Assembly (NCBI RefSeq): GCF_001421715.1
Contig: NZ_LMKP01000012.1
Span: 42,501 to 106,500 of the forward strand
Direction: 5' to 3'
DNA length: 64,000 nt
Source: Sphingomonas sp. Leaf22
GTDB taxonomy: Bacteria > Pseudomonadota > Alphaproteobacteria > Sphingomonadales > Sphingomonadaceae
The position numbers were made by a program, and so were the translations under genes. Shown piece after piece: positions 8,276 through 16,916 of the stretch. The notes beneath the pieces are model-generated. The model was given only the letters and a program-made list of their open reading frames with translations, was not told where the DNA came from and made no database searches. Position 1 is the first letter of the stretch. Every line of letters begins with the position of its first letter.

Positions 8276-8608
8276 TCAAACCTCGTCGGTGTTCGCATCC
8301 TGCTTCCGGGCAGCGCTTTCCCGCTTCAGCGGCCGGGAAACCGGGCAAACTTCCTGCACGAACCCGTTCAGCGTGTTCGTCAGATTGTCGGGCACCAGCC
8401 GGTAATAGACATATTGCCCGCGCTTCTCGCTGCTGACCAGGCCCGCCGCTTCGAGGATCGACAGATGCTGCGAGATCGACGGCTTCGACATGTCGAATCG
8501 CGCCGCGATCTCGCCCGCGCTCAGTTCGGCATGGGCGAGATAGGCCAGGATCTTGCGCCTCGGGACCGACGCCAGCGCTTCGAACACACGTTGCATACCC
8601 GATGCCAT
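8276..8608 (-). CDS. ArsR-family transcriptional regulator
   Basis: Protein of 110 residues with a single winged helix-turn-helix. RKILAYLAHAELSAGEIAARF leads into the recognition helix SKPSISQHLSILEAAGLV and wing EKRGQYVYYRL. The N-terminal metal-binding cysteines of classical ArsR/CadC (CxC in the recognition helix) are missing; the only cysteine lies near the C-terminus (VCPVSRP), so this resembles the SdpR/YgaV-type members. Start at 8608 is preceded by GGAGAGGGAC. It is divergent from the desaturase-like gene, and a near-palindrome in the shared intergenic region is a candidate operator. Confidence 0.9.
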   Translation of the reverse strand: MASGMQRVFEALASVPRRKILAYLAHAELSAGEIAARFDMSKPSISQHLSILEAAGLVSSEKRGQYVYYRLVPDNLTNTLNGFVQEVCPVSRPLKRESAARKQDANTDEV

Positions 8609-8646
8609 AGGTCCCTCTCCATCGCTTGACAAACATCTTTCGCTAT

Positions 8647-8662
8647 TTAGGAATATACCTAA
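8647..8662. promoter_or_regulatory. Candidate ArsR-type operator (TTAGG-N6-CCTAA)
   Basis: An inverted repeat with 5-base arms and a central ATAT (single symmetric mismatch) lies between the ArsR gene and the desaturase-like gene, 18-33 bases upstream of the latter's ATG. A perfect TTGACA (8626-8631) lies upstream as a candidate -35 for rightward transcription, so a protein bound here would cover the presumed -10 region. The identity of the binding protein is inferred from gene position. Confidence 0.55.
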
Positions 8663-8679
8663 TTACCGAAGGAGGGGTT

Positions 8680-9606
8680 ATGTCCGATTGTTCGACGCTC
8701 CGTATGAAGGTTACCGATGCCACGTCCGCCGTTCGGGGCCGGGTGCGATGGGCACCCGCCAAATCGCTTTGGATCGGCGGCATGACCATCGCCTCGCTGG
8801 CGCTGGCACCGCTTCACGTCACGATCGGCAGTGTGCTGCTGTTCCTCGGCACCAGTGCGGTGACGCTGTGCGCCGGCCACTCGATCGGGTTGCACCGCCT
8901 GCTGATCCATCGAAGCTTCATCGCGCCGCACTGGCTCGAACGCATCCTCGTCTATCTGGGCACGTTGGTCGGCATGGCGGGACCGCTCGGCATGGTTCGG
9001 TTGCACGACATGCGCGACTGGGCGCAACGCCAGCCCGACTGCCACCCCCTCCACGCCCACCGCACCACGATGCTGCACGACGCATGGTGGCAGATGCATT
9101 GCCGCCTCGACCTCGACCATCCGCCACGGTTCGAACCCGAATCCGGTTTGTGCGACGACCCGTTCCTGCGCTGGCTGGAAGCGAGCTGGATGGCGCAGCA
9201 ATTGCCATGGGCCTTGCTGTTCTTCGCGATCGGCGGTCTGCCATGGCTCGTCTGGGGCGTGCCGGTCCGCGTAGCGGTCAGCGTTACCGGTCATTGGCTG
9301 GTAGGCCATATCACCCATCGCCGCGGACCGCAGAACTGGGTCGTCGACGGCATGGGCGTGCAGGGTCACGACCTGCCCGCCGCCGCCCTCCTCACCTTTG
9401 GCGAGGCATGGCACGGCAACCACCACGCCTTCCCCGAATCGGCACGACTGGGAATATTGCCGGGGCAGCATGATCCGGGCTGGTGGATGCTGCTGGCGTT
9501 GCGGCGGGTCGGGCTGGTCCGCGACCTGAACGAACCGGCGCATCTGCCGCCAAGGCCCGGGTTGCGGCGGGTGCATGACGCGGCAACGGTGGAGACGGTC
9601 GCGTGA
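8680..9606 (+). CDS. Fatty-acid desaturase-like membrane protein
   Basis: Protein of 308 residues; the ATG at 8680 has a strong GGAGGGG seven bases upstream. Hydrophobic helices alternate with histidine motifs of acyl-CoA/acyl-lipid desaturases: HSIGLHR (HxxxxH-like), a middle HITHRRG segment and a C-terminal GNHHAF (HxxHH-like, WHGNHHAFP). These bind the di-iron centre that inserts a double bond into a fatty acyl chain. The middle loop also holds HDMRDWAQRQ and several extra histidines. Regulation by the divergent ArsR protein is likely from the layout. The downstream gene overlaps by four bases. Confidence 0.85.
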   Translation: MSDCSTLRMKVTDATSAVRGRVRWAPAKSLWIGGMTIASLALAPLHVTIGSVLLFLGTSAVTLCAGHSIGLHRLLIHRSFIAPHWLERILVYLGTLVGMAGPLGMVRLHDMRDWAQRQPDCHPLHAHRTTMLHDAWWQMHCRLDLDHPPRFEPESGLCDDPFLRWLEASWMAQQLPWALLFFAIGGLPWLVWGVPVRVAVSVTGHWLVGHITHRRGPQNWVVDGMGVQGHDLPAAALLTFGEAWHGNHHAFPESARLGILPGQHDPGWWMLLALRRVGLVRDLNEPAHLPPRPGLRRVHDAATVETVA

Positions 9607-10037
9607 GCGTCGTCGCACCGCCGGTCTGCCGGCGCATCGCATCGGTCACTGTCGCGGCCGTGGCGGGGGTTGCCGTCCTGATCGCATCATGGTCGCTGCG
9701 CGAAGTGATCGGCCATGAGCCGGCCAGCGCCTACCCTCTCACCGCTTTGGTGCAAATCTCGCTGTTCAGCATCGTCGTCGGGTCGATCATCGCCGTGCCG
9801 ATCTGCCTGCTGCTCGGGCTGCCGCTATGGCATTTCGCGATACGATCGGGACGACAGCGCCGCGGCGACGCGCTGCGCCTCGGGTTGATCGCCGGTGGCC
9901 TGATCGGGGCGGTGATGGCGATCGTCGGCGACCCCGGCACCCGCTGGTTCGACGAACCGCTCGACGTTCTTGGCTATTGTCTCGCCGGTCTCTGCGCAGG
10001 CGGGGTAGCCTATCGGCTAGGCTATTCCCGGCGCTGA
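9603..10037 (+). CDS. Hypothetical four-helix membrane protein
   Basis: Protein of 144 residues starting at a GTG inside the stop region of the desaturase gene (GTGA overlap), so translation is probably coupled. Four hydrophobic segments are visible (about 14-35, 45-72, 90-110, 118-137). No catalytic or metal motif is seen and I know no family. Because of the overlap it may be an accessory of the desaturase-like protein or share its ArsR-controlled transcript. Confidence 0.6.
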   Translation: MSVVAPPVCRRIASVTVAAVAGVAVLIASWSLREVIGHEPASAYPLTALVQISLFSIVVGSIIAVPICLLLGLPLWHFAIRSGRQRRGDALRLGLIAGGLIGAVMAIVGDPGTRWFDEPLDVLGYCLAGLCAGGVAYRLGYSRR

Positions 10038-10049
10038 CCCTCCGACGCC

Positions 10050-10105
10050 GTCATGCCGTTCGGTCGGAGCAGCTTCGAGCGTGCCGAGAACGCCGGGCCC
10101 GAACG
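10050..10105. repeat. Palindromic repeat family D, partial copy
   Basis: Contains GAGCAGCTTCGAGCGTGCCGAGAAC, closely matching the left arms of the longer units at 16917 and 55351 (GAGCAGCTTCGAGCCTGTCGAGAA). Only one arm is seen. It lies between a membrane protein gene and the convergent VOC gene. Confidence 0.65.
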
Positions 10106-10117
10106 CCGACCGCCCGC

Positions 10118-10474
10118 TCAGGGATTCTGGATCAGCCGCAGCAGCGACCCATCGGGATCAAGCAATGCGCCGATCCGCAGGCCGTTCTGCTCGCGTGCCG
10201 GTTGCAATCGCGGAAAGCCGGTCGATTGCTCCACGATCCCCGCCGCCTGCGCGACCGCGTAAAATGCGTCGAGATCGTCGAGCCGCAGGCAACTGCCATA
10301 GCCGCTCGTCGCCGGATCGAAATCGGGCCACGGAAAGAATTCGAGCGTCAGCGATCCGCGTTCGAGGATCATCCAGGTCGGGTCGCGCCATGCCTCGTCA
10401 AATCCGAGCTCGGCGAAAAAGGCCGATGTCACCGCGAAGTCGCGCGACGGCAAATTGGGTGTCGCCAGATCCAT
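10118..10474 (-). CDS. VOC-family (glyoxalase/bleomycin-resistance-like) protein
   Basis: Protein of 118 residues, one vicinal-oxygen-chelate half pair: NLPSRDFAVTSAFFAELGF, then SLTLEFFPWPDFDPATSGYG and a C-terminal ALLDPDGSLLRLIQNP. The pattern is that of small bleomycin-resistance-like proteins that sequester antibiotics as dimers, but many relatives have other or unknown roles, so resistance is not claimed. It lies downstream of the cold-shock gene on the same strand, beyond that gene's terminator. Confidence 0.8.
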   Translation of the reverse strand: MDLATPNLPSRDFAVTSAFFAELGFDEAWRDPTWMILERGSLTLEFFPWPDFDPATSGYGSCLRLDDLDAFYAVAQAAGIVEQSTGFPRLQPAREQNGLRIGALLDPDGSLLRLIQNP

Positions 10475-10510
10475 CGGATGCCCGATCCCGTACGGGGTTC
10501 CTCGAAACGA

Positions 10511-10547
10511 AAAAGGCCGGCCACCCTTGCGAGTGACCGGCCGCTTT
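10511..10547 (-). terminator. Rho-independent terminator of the cold-shock gene
   Basis: On the minus strand a GCGGCCGGTCACT...GGTGGCCGGCC hairpin is followed by TTTTTCG. It begins 22 bases after the stop of the cold-shock gene at 10569, and separates it from the VOC gene. Confidence 0.8.
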
Positions 10548-10568
10548 CCTGTCGCCGAAGCGCGAACC

Positions 10569-11423
10569 TCAGAGCTTGTTGAGGTTCACCGCGGCATGCT
10601 TGCCGCGACGATCGACCTCGAGTTCGAACTCGAGACGATCGCCTTCGTTGAGCGTCGGGAGACCCGCGCGCTCGACGGCCGAGATGTGGACGAATGCGTC
10701 CGGCTGTCCATCGTCGCGCTGAATGAAGCCGAAGCCCTTCATCGCGTTGAAGAACTTCACGACGCCGCTGGCGCGTTCGCCGGTCAGCTGACGCTGCGGG
10801 CCGCCCATGCCGCCGCCTGCGCCGCCACGGGGGCCGGCATCACGAGGTTCACGTGCTTCGCGCGGTGCGCCACCGCCGGTCACGGCCATCGGTTCGCCGT
10901 CGATCTTCAGATCGGTCGCCGAGATGCGGCCGCCGCGATCGACGAGCGTGAAGCCCATCGGCTGCCCTTCGGCCAGCGCGCTCAGCCCGGCCTGTTCGAC
11001 GGCCGAGATGTGCACGAACACGTCTTCGCCGCCATCATCACGGACGACGAAACCGAAGCCCTTCTGCGCGTTGAAGAACTTTACGACACCGGTCGCTTCG
11101 CCGACGACCTGCGGGGGCATGCCGCGGCCACCGCCGCCGCCGCCACCACCGAAGCCGCCACCGCCGCCGCCGAAGCCGCCGCCACCGCCGCCACGGAAAC
11201 CGCCGCCGCCGCCACCGAAGCCGCCACCGCCGCCACGATCACCGTAGCTGCTGCCGCCGCCGCCGAAGCCGCCGCCGCCAAATCCACCGCCGCCGAAGCC
11301 ACCGCGATCGCCGCCGAAGCCGCCGCCGCCGTAGCTGCTGCCGCCGCCTTCGTCACCAAAACCGTCGCGCTTGTCCCTGCCGCGCCCACCGCGCTCGCCG
11401 CGCCGTCCTCGATCGAAACTCAT
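10569..11423 (-). CDS. Double cold-shock-domain protein with glycine-rich N-terminal arm
   Basis: Protein of 284 residues. Residues 1-100 are mostly glycine with spaced Phe, Tyr, Arg and Ser (FGGGGFGGGG-type repeats, SSYGGGG, FRGGGG). Two cold-shock domains follow (about 108-172 and 216-284), each with RNP1 (KGFGFVVRDD, KGFGFIQRDD) and RNP2 (VFVHIS, AFVHIS). A linker rich in Arg, Gly and Pro joins them. Double-CSD proteins are known in alphaproteobacteria and bind single-stranded RNA/DNA as chaperones; the long RGG/GF-like arm is the unusual part and recalls RNA-binding disordered regions. About 190 bases upstream are free and could be a cold-responsive 5' leader. Confidence 0.9.
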   Translation of the reverse strand: MSFDRGRRGERGGRGRDKRDGFGDEGGGSSYGGGGFGGDRGGFGGGGFGGGGFGGGGSSYGDRGGGGGFGGGGGGFRGGGGGGFGGGGGGFGGGGGGGGRGMPPQVVGEATGVVKFFNAQKGFGFVVRDDGGEDVFVHISAVEQAGLSALAEGQPMGFTLVDRGGRISATDLKIDGEPMAVTGGGAPREAREPRDAGPRGGAGGGMGGPQRQLTGERASGVVKFFNAMKGFGFIQRDDGQPDAFVHISAVERAGLPTLNEGDRLEFELEVDRRGKHAAVNLNKL

Positions 11424-11640
11424 TGCCCTGTTCGTCTTCCTGGTTCGCCCAACTTCATTCTAAACCCAAGCGCCGAGCGAAAAACGCAGGTGTCCGGGCA
11501 CCGCCAAGCCGGGTGCCACATCTCTGCATAGCGTAAAAGCGCGCGGTCCCAAACGAATTTCGCCGCTGCAATCGTTCCTGTCGCCGCGATCATGGCGATT
11601 ATCTTGCGATTATGTGGCGAAGACGGCACAGAATCGCCCG

Positions 11641-12459
11641 ATGGACACCATCATGGCGCTGATCGCCGACCCGACGGCGTGGGCCGCATTCTTCACGCTG
11701 GTCGTACTGGAAGTCGTGCTCGGCATCGACAACCTGATCTTCATTTCGATTCTGTCGAACAAGTTGCCGGCCCATCAGCAACAACTGGCGCGGCGAATCG
11801 GGATCGGCCTCGCGCTGGTCATGCGGCTACTGCTGTTGTCGATGATCGCGTTCATCGTCTCGCTGACGACTCCGGTGTTCGACCTCGGCATTCAGGGGTC
11901 GCCCGACGGCTATGGCCGGCCGAGCTTCGAAACCGCCTTTTCGTGGCGCGACCTTATCCTGATCGTCGGCGGGCTGTTCCTGGTGTGGAAGGCGACGAAG
12001 GAAATCCATCACACGATGGACGACGAACCCACCGGCGACGCGCTCGACAAGAAGGGCAAGGCCGCCCTGGGGCTCGGTTCGGCGATCGCGCAGATCGTCG
12101 CGCTCGATATGGTGTTCTCGATCGATTCGATCCTGACCGCGGTCGGCATGACCGACGAGGTGCCGATCATGATGGCCGCGGTGATCGTCACCGTCGGCAT
12201 CATGCTGGTCGCCGCCGATCCGCTGGCGCGCTTCATCAACGCCAACCCGACCGTCGTCATGCTCGCGCTCGGTTTTCTGCTGATGATCGGCGCGGTGCTG
12301 ATCGCCGATGGCTTCGGCGTGCACGTGCCCAAGGGCTATATCTATGCCGCGATGGCATTCTCCGCCGGGGTCGAGACGCTCAACATCGTCTCGCGCCGAT
12401 CGAAGACGAAGAAGCGCATGGCCAGGGAAGCCATTGAGCGCGAGGCTTCCAACCGCTAG
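11641..12459 (+). CDS. TerC-family integral membrane protein
   Basis: Protein of 272 residues with about eight membrane helices. The N-terminal signature [22 protein letters not shown] and the second-half [18 protein letters not shown] carry the acidic residues conserved in TerC/Alx proteins. Family members are linked to tellurite resistance, manganese homeostasis and loading of Mn into exported proteins. The ATG at 11641 is chosen because it gives the usual TerC N-terminus ([15 protein letters not shown]); a GTG 27 bases upstream is possible. Neither start has a strong ribosome site. RNase D follows after nine bases. Confidence 0.9.
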   Translation: MDTIMALIADPTAWAAFFTLVVLEVVLGIDNLIFISILSNKLPAHQQQLARRIGIGLALVMRLLLLSMIAFIVSLTTPVFDLGIQGSPDGYGRPSFETAFSWRDLILIVGGLFLVWKATKEIHHTMDDEPTGDALDKKGKAALGLGSAIAQIVALDMVFSIDSILTAVGMTDEVPIMMAAVIVTVGIMLVAADPLARFINANPTVVMLALGFLLMIGAVLIADGFGVHVPKGYIYAAMAFSAGVETLNIVSRRSKTKKRMAREAIEREASNR

Positions 12460-12468
12460 GCGCAACCG

Positions 12469-13089
12469 ATGAGCGTTTATTTCCACGAAGAAGATCTGCC
12501 GGCCGACGTGTTCGCCCCCGGTGCCGACATCGCCGTCGATACCGAGACGATGGGCCTGATCACCCCGCGCGACCGGCTGTGCGTCGTGCAGCTGTCCGAT
12601 GGCGGCGAGAACCAGCATCTGGTCCGCTTCAATCCCGGCAGCGACTATGCCGCGCCGAACCTGAAGGCGGTGCTGGCCGATCCGGCCCGGGTGAAGCTCT
12701 ATCATTTCGGGCGGTTCGACCTTGCCGCGATCCAGCATTATCTGGGCGTCACCGCCGGCCCGGTATTCTGCACCAAGATCGCGTCGCGACTGGTCCGCAC
12801 CTACACCGATCGCCACGGCCTGAAAGAACTGGTCCGCGAACTGCTGGGGCAGGATTTGTCCAAGCAGCAGCAATCGTCCGACTGGGGCGGGCCGGTGCTG
12901 TCCGATGCGCAGCGCGATTATGCCGCCTCCGACGTCCGCTTCCTCCACGCGCTGCGCGAGGAACTGGCGAAGCGGCTGGCCCGCGAAGGGCGCACCGATC
13001 TGGCGCAGGCGTGTTTCGATTTCCTGCCGCACCGTGCCGCCCTCGATCTCGCCGGCTGGCCCGAGACCGATATCTTCGCGCACATGTAG
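12469..13089 (+). CDS. rnd: Ribonuclease D-like 3'-5' exonuclease
   Basis: Protein of 206 residues consisting only of the DEDD exonuclease domain. Exo I is AVDTETMGL (about residues 23-31), Exo II HFGRFDLAAIQHYL (about 82-95), Exo III DYAASDVRFL (tyrosine type, DEDDy). The HRDC domains of longer RNase D are absent, as usual for the short alphaproteobacterial form. It trims 3' ends of tRNA and other stable RNAs. The gene lies ten bases before lptC, so it is probably co-transcribed with the LPS transport genes. Confidence 0.9.
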   Translation: MSVYFHEEDLPADVFAPGADIAVDTETMGLITPRDRLCVVQLSDGGENQHLVRFNPGSDYAAPNLKAVLADPARVKLYHFGRFDLAAIQHYLGVTAGPVFCTKIASRLVRTYTDRHGLKELVRELLGQDLSKQQQSSDWGGPVLSDAQRDYAASDVRFLHALREELAKRLAREGRTDLAQACFDFLPHRAALDLAGWPETDIFAHM

Positions 13090-13098
13090 GGGTAGAGG

Positions 13099-13737
13099 AT
13101 GTCGGAAATCGCCCGCCAGGAACGCTCGCGCCGGCAACGCCGTGCAGCGCCGGGCAGCGCGCATGACCGGCTGATCGGATTCCTGATGGTCGTGCTGCCG
13201 ATCGGCATCGGCGTGCTGGCCGCGTTTCTGGTGATGGCCCCGCTGTTCATGCGCGGCGATACCAGCTTCGTCCTCGACAAGAACAAGGTCGCCGTCGCGC
13301 AGGAACGGATGCGCCTGCGCGCCGCCGAATATCGCGGACAGGATGCCAAGGGTCAGCCCTTCGTCATCGATGCCGGATCGGCGGTGCAGAAAAGCTCGGC
13401 CGAACCGGTGGTGCAGCTGCAGGAACTGGCCGCCGCCATCCGCCTGCCGGATGGTCCCGCACGGCTGACGGCACCGCGGGGCCGCTATGACATGCAGACC
13501 GAACAGGTCGCGGTGAACGGCCCGATCCGCTTCCGCGCGGCCGACGGCTATGCGCTCGACACCAACGACGCGACCGTCGATCTCAAGACCCGCCGCCTGC
13601 AAAGCGGCAGCGCGGTTACCGGCACCACATCGATGGGGACGTTCAGCGGCGACAGGCTCGATGCCGATCTCGAATCGCGCACCGTGCGGCTGACCGGCAA
13701 TGCCCGCTTGCGTATCGACCCGGCACGCACGAAATAG
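13099..13737 (+). CDS. lptC: LPS export periplasmic/bitopic protein LptC
   Basis: Protein of 212 residues with one N-terminal transmembrane anchor (about residues 24-48) and a beta-jellyroll periplasmic domain with alternating polar/hydrophobic strands (APRGRYDMQTEQVAVNGPIRF). LptC receives lipopolysaccharide from LptB2FG in the inner membrane and passes it to LptA. Family assignment is helped by the neighbours lptA and lptB. RBS GGGGTAGAGG precedes the ATG. Confidence 0.92.
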   Translation: MSEIARQERSRRQRRAAPGSAHDRLIGFLMVVLPIGIGVLAAFLVMAPLFMRGDTSFVLDKNKVAVAQERMRLRAAEYRGQDAKGQPFVIDAGSAVQKSSAEPVVQLQELAAAIRLPDGPARLTAPRGRYDMQTEQVAVNGPIRFRAADGYALDTNDATVDLKTRRLQSGSAVTGTTSMGTFSGDRLDADLESRTVRLTGNARLRIDPARTK

Positions 13738-13742
13738 CCGCG

Positions 13743-14288
13743 ATGATTCGCCACGCGCTCCCGGGCCTCGCCGCCACCTTCGGCCTCCTCGCCATCGCGG
13801 GGTCGGCCCCGGCGCAGACGCGGCACGACTCGAACGCGCCGATCGATTTCTCGGCGAACGCCATCGAACTGCAGGATCGCGCCAACCGCGCCGTCCTGAC
13901 CGGCGGCGTGACCATTCGCCAGTCGACCATGACGCTCACCGCCGACCGTGTCGTCGTCGCCTATGTCGGGCAGGTCACCGAAGGCGCATCGCCGCAGGCA
14001 TCGCGCATGGACGCGACCGGCAACGTCACCGTTACCCGCCCCGATCAGACCGCCAAGTCGCGTTTTGCCGTCTATGACGTCAATCGCCGCGTGGTGACGA
14101 TGATCGGCGGCGTGCAGCTGACGCAGGGGGCCAACACGCTGACCGGCGGGCGGCTGTCGATCGACCTCGACACCGGTCGCGCGACGATCGATGGGTCGGG
14201 CGTCGGCACCACCGCCGCGCCGGGCGGGGCGGTCCAGCAGAGCGGCGGTCGCGTGACGGGGCGGTTCTCGGTTCCCAAGCGGAATTAA
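13743..14288 (+). CDS. lptA: LPS transport periplasmic bridge protein LptA
   Basis: Protein of 181 residues with a signal peptide ending APAQT (about residue 23) and an OstA/LptA jellyroll: IDFSANAIELQDRANRAVLTGGV, TADRVVVAYVG, TGNVTVTRPDQTAKSRFAVYD. It polymerises head to tail to bridge inner and outer membranes for lipopolysaccharide transit. Five bases separate it from lptC. About 168 bases lie between it and lptB, more than usual, leaving room for a separate promoter. Confidence 0.93.
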   Translation: MIRHALPGLAATFGLLAIAGSAPAQTRHDSNAPIDFSANAIELQDRANRAVLTGGVTIRQSTMTLTADRVVVAYVGQVTEGASPQASRMDATGNVTVTRPDQTAKSRFAVYDVNRRVVTMIGGVQLTQGANTLTGGRLSIDLDTGRATIDGSGVGTTAAPGGAVQQSGGRVTGRFSVPKRN

Positions 14289-14456
14289 GCGTCCGGCGCG
14301 TTTGCCCCGCCGGTGACGATTAAGCCTGCATTCATCGCATAACCTGCGCCGGCCGGCGATCGGACCTTCCGCCACCGCCGCTTTCATGCAATATTCCTGC
14401 CAGTCGTTCCGTCCTAACGGTACGGTAACCACTGCCATGCGATCAGGACGCTGCCG

Positions 14457-15242
14457 ATGACCGACACCACCCTGTTGTCCCGCAGCGCCGACGCTGTCCC
14501 CGTGCACGAACGCCCCTCCGACCGGGGGCTGTCGGTCGTGTCGATCGCCAAATCCTATGACAAGCGCGTCGTGCTGTCCGACGTGTCGATGTCGGTGGGG
14601 CGTGGCGAGGTCGTCGGCCTGCTCGGCCCCAACGGCGCGGGCAAGACGACCAGCTTCTATTCGGCGATGGGCCTCGTAAAGCCCGATGCCGGCCGCATCC
14701 TGCTGGACGGCGAGGATATCACGGCGCTGCCCATGTATCGCCGCGCGATCCTCGGCCTTGGCTATCTGCCGCAGGAAACGTCGATCTTTCGCGGGCTGTC
14801 GGTGGAAAAGAACATCCTCGCCGTGCTCGAACTGGCCGAACCGGACAAGGTGACGCGCGCGGCGCGACTCGAACAGCTGCTCGACGAATTCGGCCTCACC
14901 CGGCTGCGCACCGCATCCGCCATGGCCCTGTCGGGCGGCGAGCGGCGGCGCGCGGAAATCGCGCGCGCGCTGGCGGCCAATCCGACGATCATCCTGCTCG
15001 ACGAACCCTTTGCCGGCATCGATCCGATTTCGATCGCCGACATTCGCGATCTGGTGATCCAGCTCAAATCGCGCGGCATTGGCGTGCTCATCACCGACCA
15101 CAATGTCCGCGAGACGCTCGAAATCGTCGACCGCGCCTATATCATCTATGACGGGCGGGTGTTGTTCGCCGGTTCGCCGTCCGAACTGGTCGCCGACGCC
15201 AATGTCCGCCGCCTGTATCTCGGCGAAGGGTTCGAACTCTAA
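14457..15242 (+). CDS. lptB: LPS export ATPase LptB
   Basis: Protein of 261 residues, an ABC ATPase without membrane segment. Walker A is GPNGAGKTT (about residues 60-68), the Q-loop LPQETSIFRGLSVEKN, the signature LSGGERRRAEIARAL, Walker B IILLDEPFAGIDPIS and the switch histidine ITDHNVRETL. The FRGLSVEKN segment is typical of LptB. An N-terminal extension of about 25 residues precedes the conserved core. It powers LPS extraction with LptF/LptG, which are encoded elsewhere. rpoN follows after five bases. Confidence 0.97.
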   Translation: MTDTTLLSRSADAVPVHERPSDRGLSVVSIAKSYDKRVVLSDVSMSVGRGEVVGLLGPNGAGKTTSFYSAMGLVKPDAGRILLDGEDITALPMYRRAILGLGYLPQETSIFRGLSVEKNILAVLELAEPDKVTRAARLEQLLDEFGLTRLRTASAMALSGGERRRAEIARALAANPTIILLDEPFAGIDPISIADIRDLVIQLKSRGIGVLITDHNVRETLEIVDRAYIIYDGRVLFAGSPSELVADANVRRLYLGEGFEL

Positions 15243-15247
15243 CCACG

Positions 15248-16729
15248 ATGAGCCTCGCGCCTCGCCTCGACCTGCGCCAGTCGCAATCGCTGGTGATGAC
15301 GCCACAGTTGCAGCAGGCGATCCGCCTGCTCGCGCTGTCGAATCTCGAAATCGAAGGGTTCCTTGCCGAGGAGATCGAAAAGAACCCGCTGCTCGAATCG
15401 GGCGGCAGTGACGATGACGGCCCGGCGACCGAAGCGGCCGATCCGGTCGCGGCCGGCGACCCTGCTGGGTCCGACGAACTGCTGGGGCTGGGCGCGGCGA
15501 GCGGCGAATCGCTCGACCTCGATCTCGGCGAAACCTTCCATCATGACAGCGCGTCGGACGGGGTCGGCTCGCTCGACGGCGGTCTCGGCCTTGCCGCGAC
15601 CGGTGCCGGCGGGTTCGAGGATGCCCCCGATCTCGACGCGCTGGCCAGCGCCGACATCTCGCTGATCGACCATCTGCTGCAACAGGCCGGGGCCTGCGTC
15701 GCCGGGGCCGACCTGTTCATCGCCAGCGCGATCATCGATCAGATCGACGATTGCGGTTATCTGTCGGGATCGCTGCTCGACATCGCCAACCGCCTCGGCG
15801 TACCGCTCGCCCGCGTCGAAGCGGTGCTGGGCATCGTCCAGACCTTCGACCCCAGCGGCGTCGGCGCGCGCAGCCTTGCCGAATGTCTCGCGATTCAGGC
15901 GCGCGAGGTCGACCGCTACGATCCGTGCATGGCGCGGCTGCTCGATCATCTCGACCTGCTCGCGCGCGGCGCGCTGCCGCAGTTGCGCCGAATCTGCGAG
16001 GTCGACGACGAAGACCTGACCGACATGATCCGCGAGTTGCGCGGCTATGATCCCAAACCCGGCTGCCGCTTCGGCGGCGAACGCGCCCAGTCGGTCGTCC
16101 CCGACCTGTTCGTGGCCCCGCGCGGCGATGGCTGGGCGGTCGAGATCAACGGCGCGACCCTGCCGCGCGTACTGGTCAATCGTGACTATTTCGCCGAACT
16201 CAATGCAAACGGCACCAAATCGTCCAAGGCATGGCTGTCCGACTGTCTCGCCAGCGCCAACTGGCTGGTGAAGGCGCTCGACCAGCGGCAGCGCACCATC
16301 CTGAAGGTCGCGACCGAGATCGTGAAGCAGCAGGAGGCGTTCTTTCGCCAGGGCGTCGCCCATCTCCGTCCGCTGACGCTCGCGCGGATCGCCGAGGCGA
16401 TCGAGATGCACGAATCGACGGTCAGCCGGGTGACCTCGAACAAATATCTGTCCTGCCCGCGCGGGCTGTTCGAGATGAAGTATTTCTTCACCTCCGCCAT
16501 CCAGTCGGCCGATGGCGGCGAGGCGGTGTCGGCGCTCGCGGTCAAGGAAGCGATCCGCAGCCTGATCGCCGCCGAAGACCCGAAAAAGATCCTGTCCGAC
16601 GATACGCTGGTCGAACTGCTGAATGCGAAGGGCTTCGACATCGCACGGCGGACGGTGGCGAAATATCGCGAGGCGATCGGGCTGGGCTCCTCGGTCCAGC
16701 GCCGCCGGCAAAAGGCGCTTGGCCGCTAG
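15248..16729 (+). CDS. rpoN: RNA polymerase sigma-54 factor
   Basis: Protein of 493 residues. Region I (LRQSQSLVMTPQLQQAIRLL) binds activators, an acidic region II follows (about 50-130), then the core-binding region and the C-terminal DNA-binding part with the RpoN box ARRTVAKYREAIGL and the HTH around SRVTSNKYLSCPRG. It directs core polymerase to -24/-12 promoters with enhancer-binding proteins. It lies five bases after lptB, the conserved alphaproteobacterial order. hpf and ptsN, often next in this order, are not downstream; repeats and a convergent GST gene are. Confidence 0.97.
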   Translation: MSLAPRLDLRQSQSLVMTPQLQQAIRLLALSNLEIEGFLAEEIEKNPLLESGGSDDDGPATEAADPVAAGDPAGSDELLGLGAASGESLDLDLGETFHHDSASDGVGSLDGGLGLAATGAGGFEDAPDLDALASADISLIDHLLQQAGACVAGADLFIASAIIDQIDDCGYLSGSLLDIANRLGVPLARVEAVLGIVQTFDPSGVGARSLAECLAIQAREVDRYDPCMARLLDHLDLLARGALPQLRRICEVDDEDLTDMIRELRGYDPKPGCRFGGERAQSVVPDLFVAPRGDGWAVEINGATLPRVLVNRDYFAELNANGTKSSKAWLSDCLASANWLVKALDQRQRTILKVATEIVKQQEAFFRQGVAHLRPLTLARIAEAIEMHESTVSRVTSNKYLSCPRGLFEMKYFFTSAIQSADGGEAVSALAVKEAIRSLIAAEDPKKILSDDTLVELLNAKGFDIARRTVAKYREAIGLGSSVQRRRQKALGR

Positions 16730-16916
16730 CGCTTTCCTACAGGCGGCAACGGGTGGCAGGGTCGCGGGCGCTCTTTCCTACCGTGCATCCCGCTGTCCCG
16801 CGACCGGGCTAGGTCACGCCGATCGCGAAACGCGTACGAGTGTGACCTTTGTGACCTTTGGCCGGCGCGAAACCATTAAGCCGCTGTAATCCCACGGCCC
16901 GACCCCGCTCCCACCC

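Noticed and set aside
11081..11389. Alanine-rich minus-strand frame overlapping the glycine-rich arm
   Set aside because: Reading the GGC/GCC repeat in another frame always gives poly-alanine; the CSD frame has the RNP motifs.
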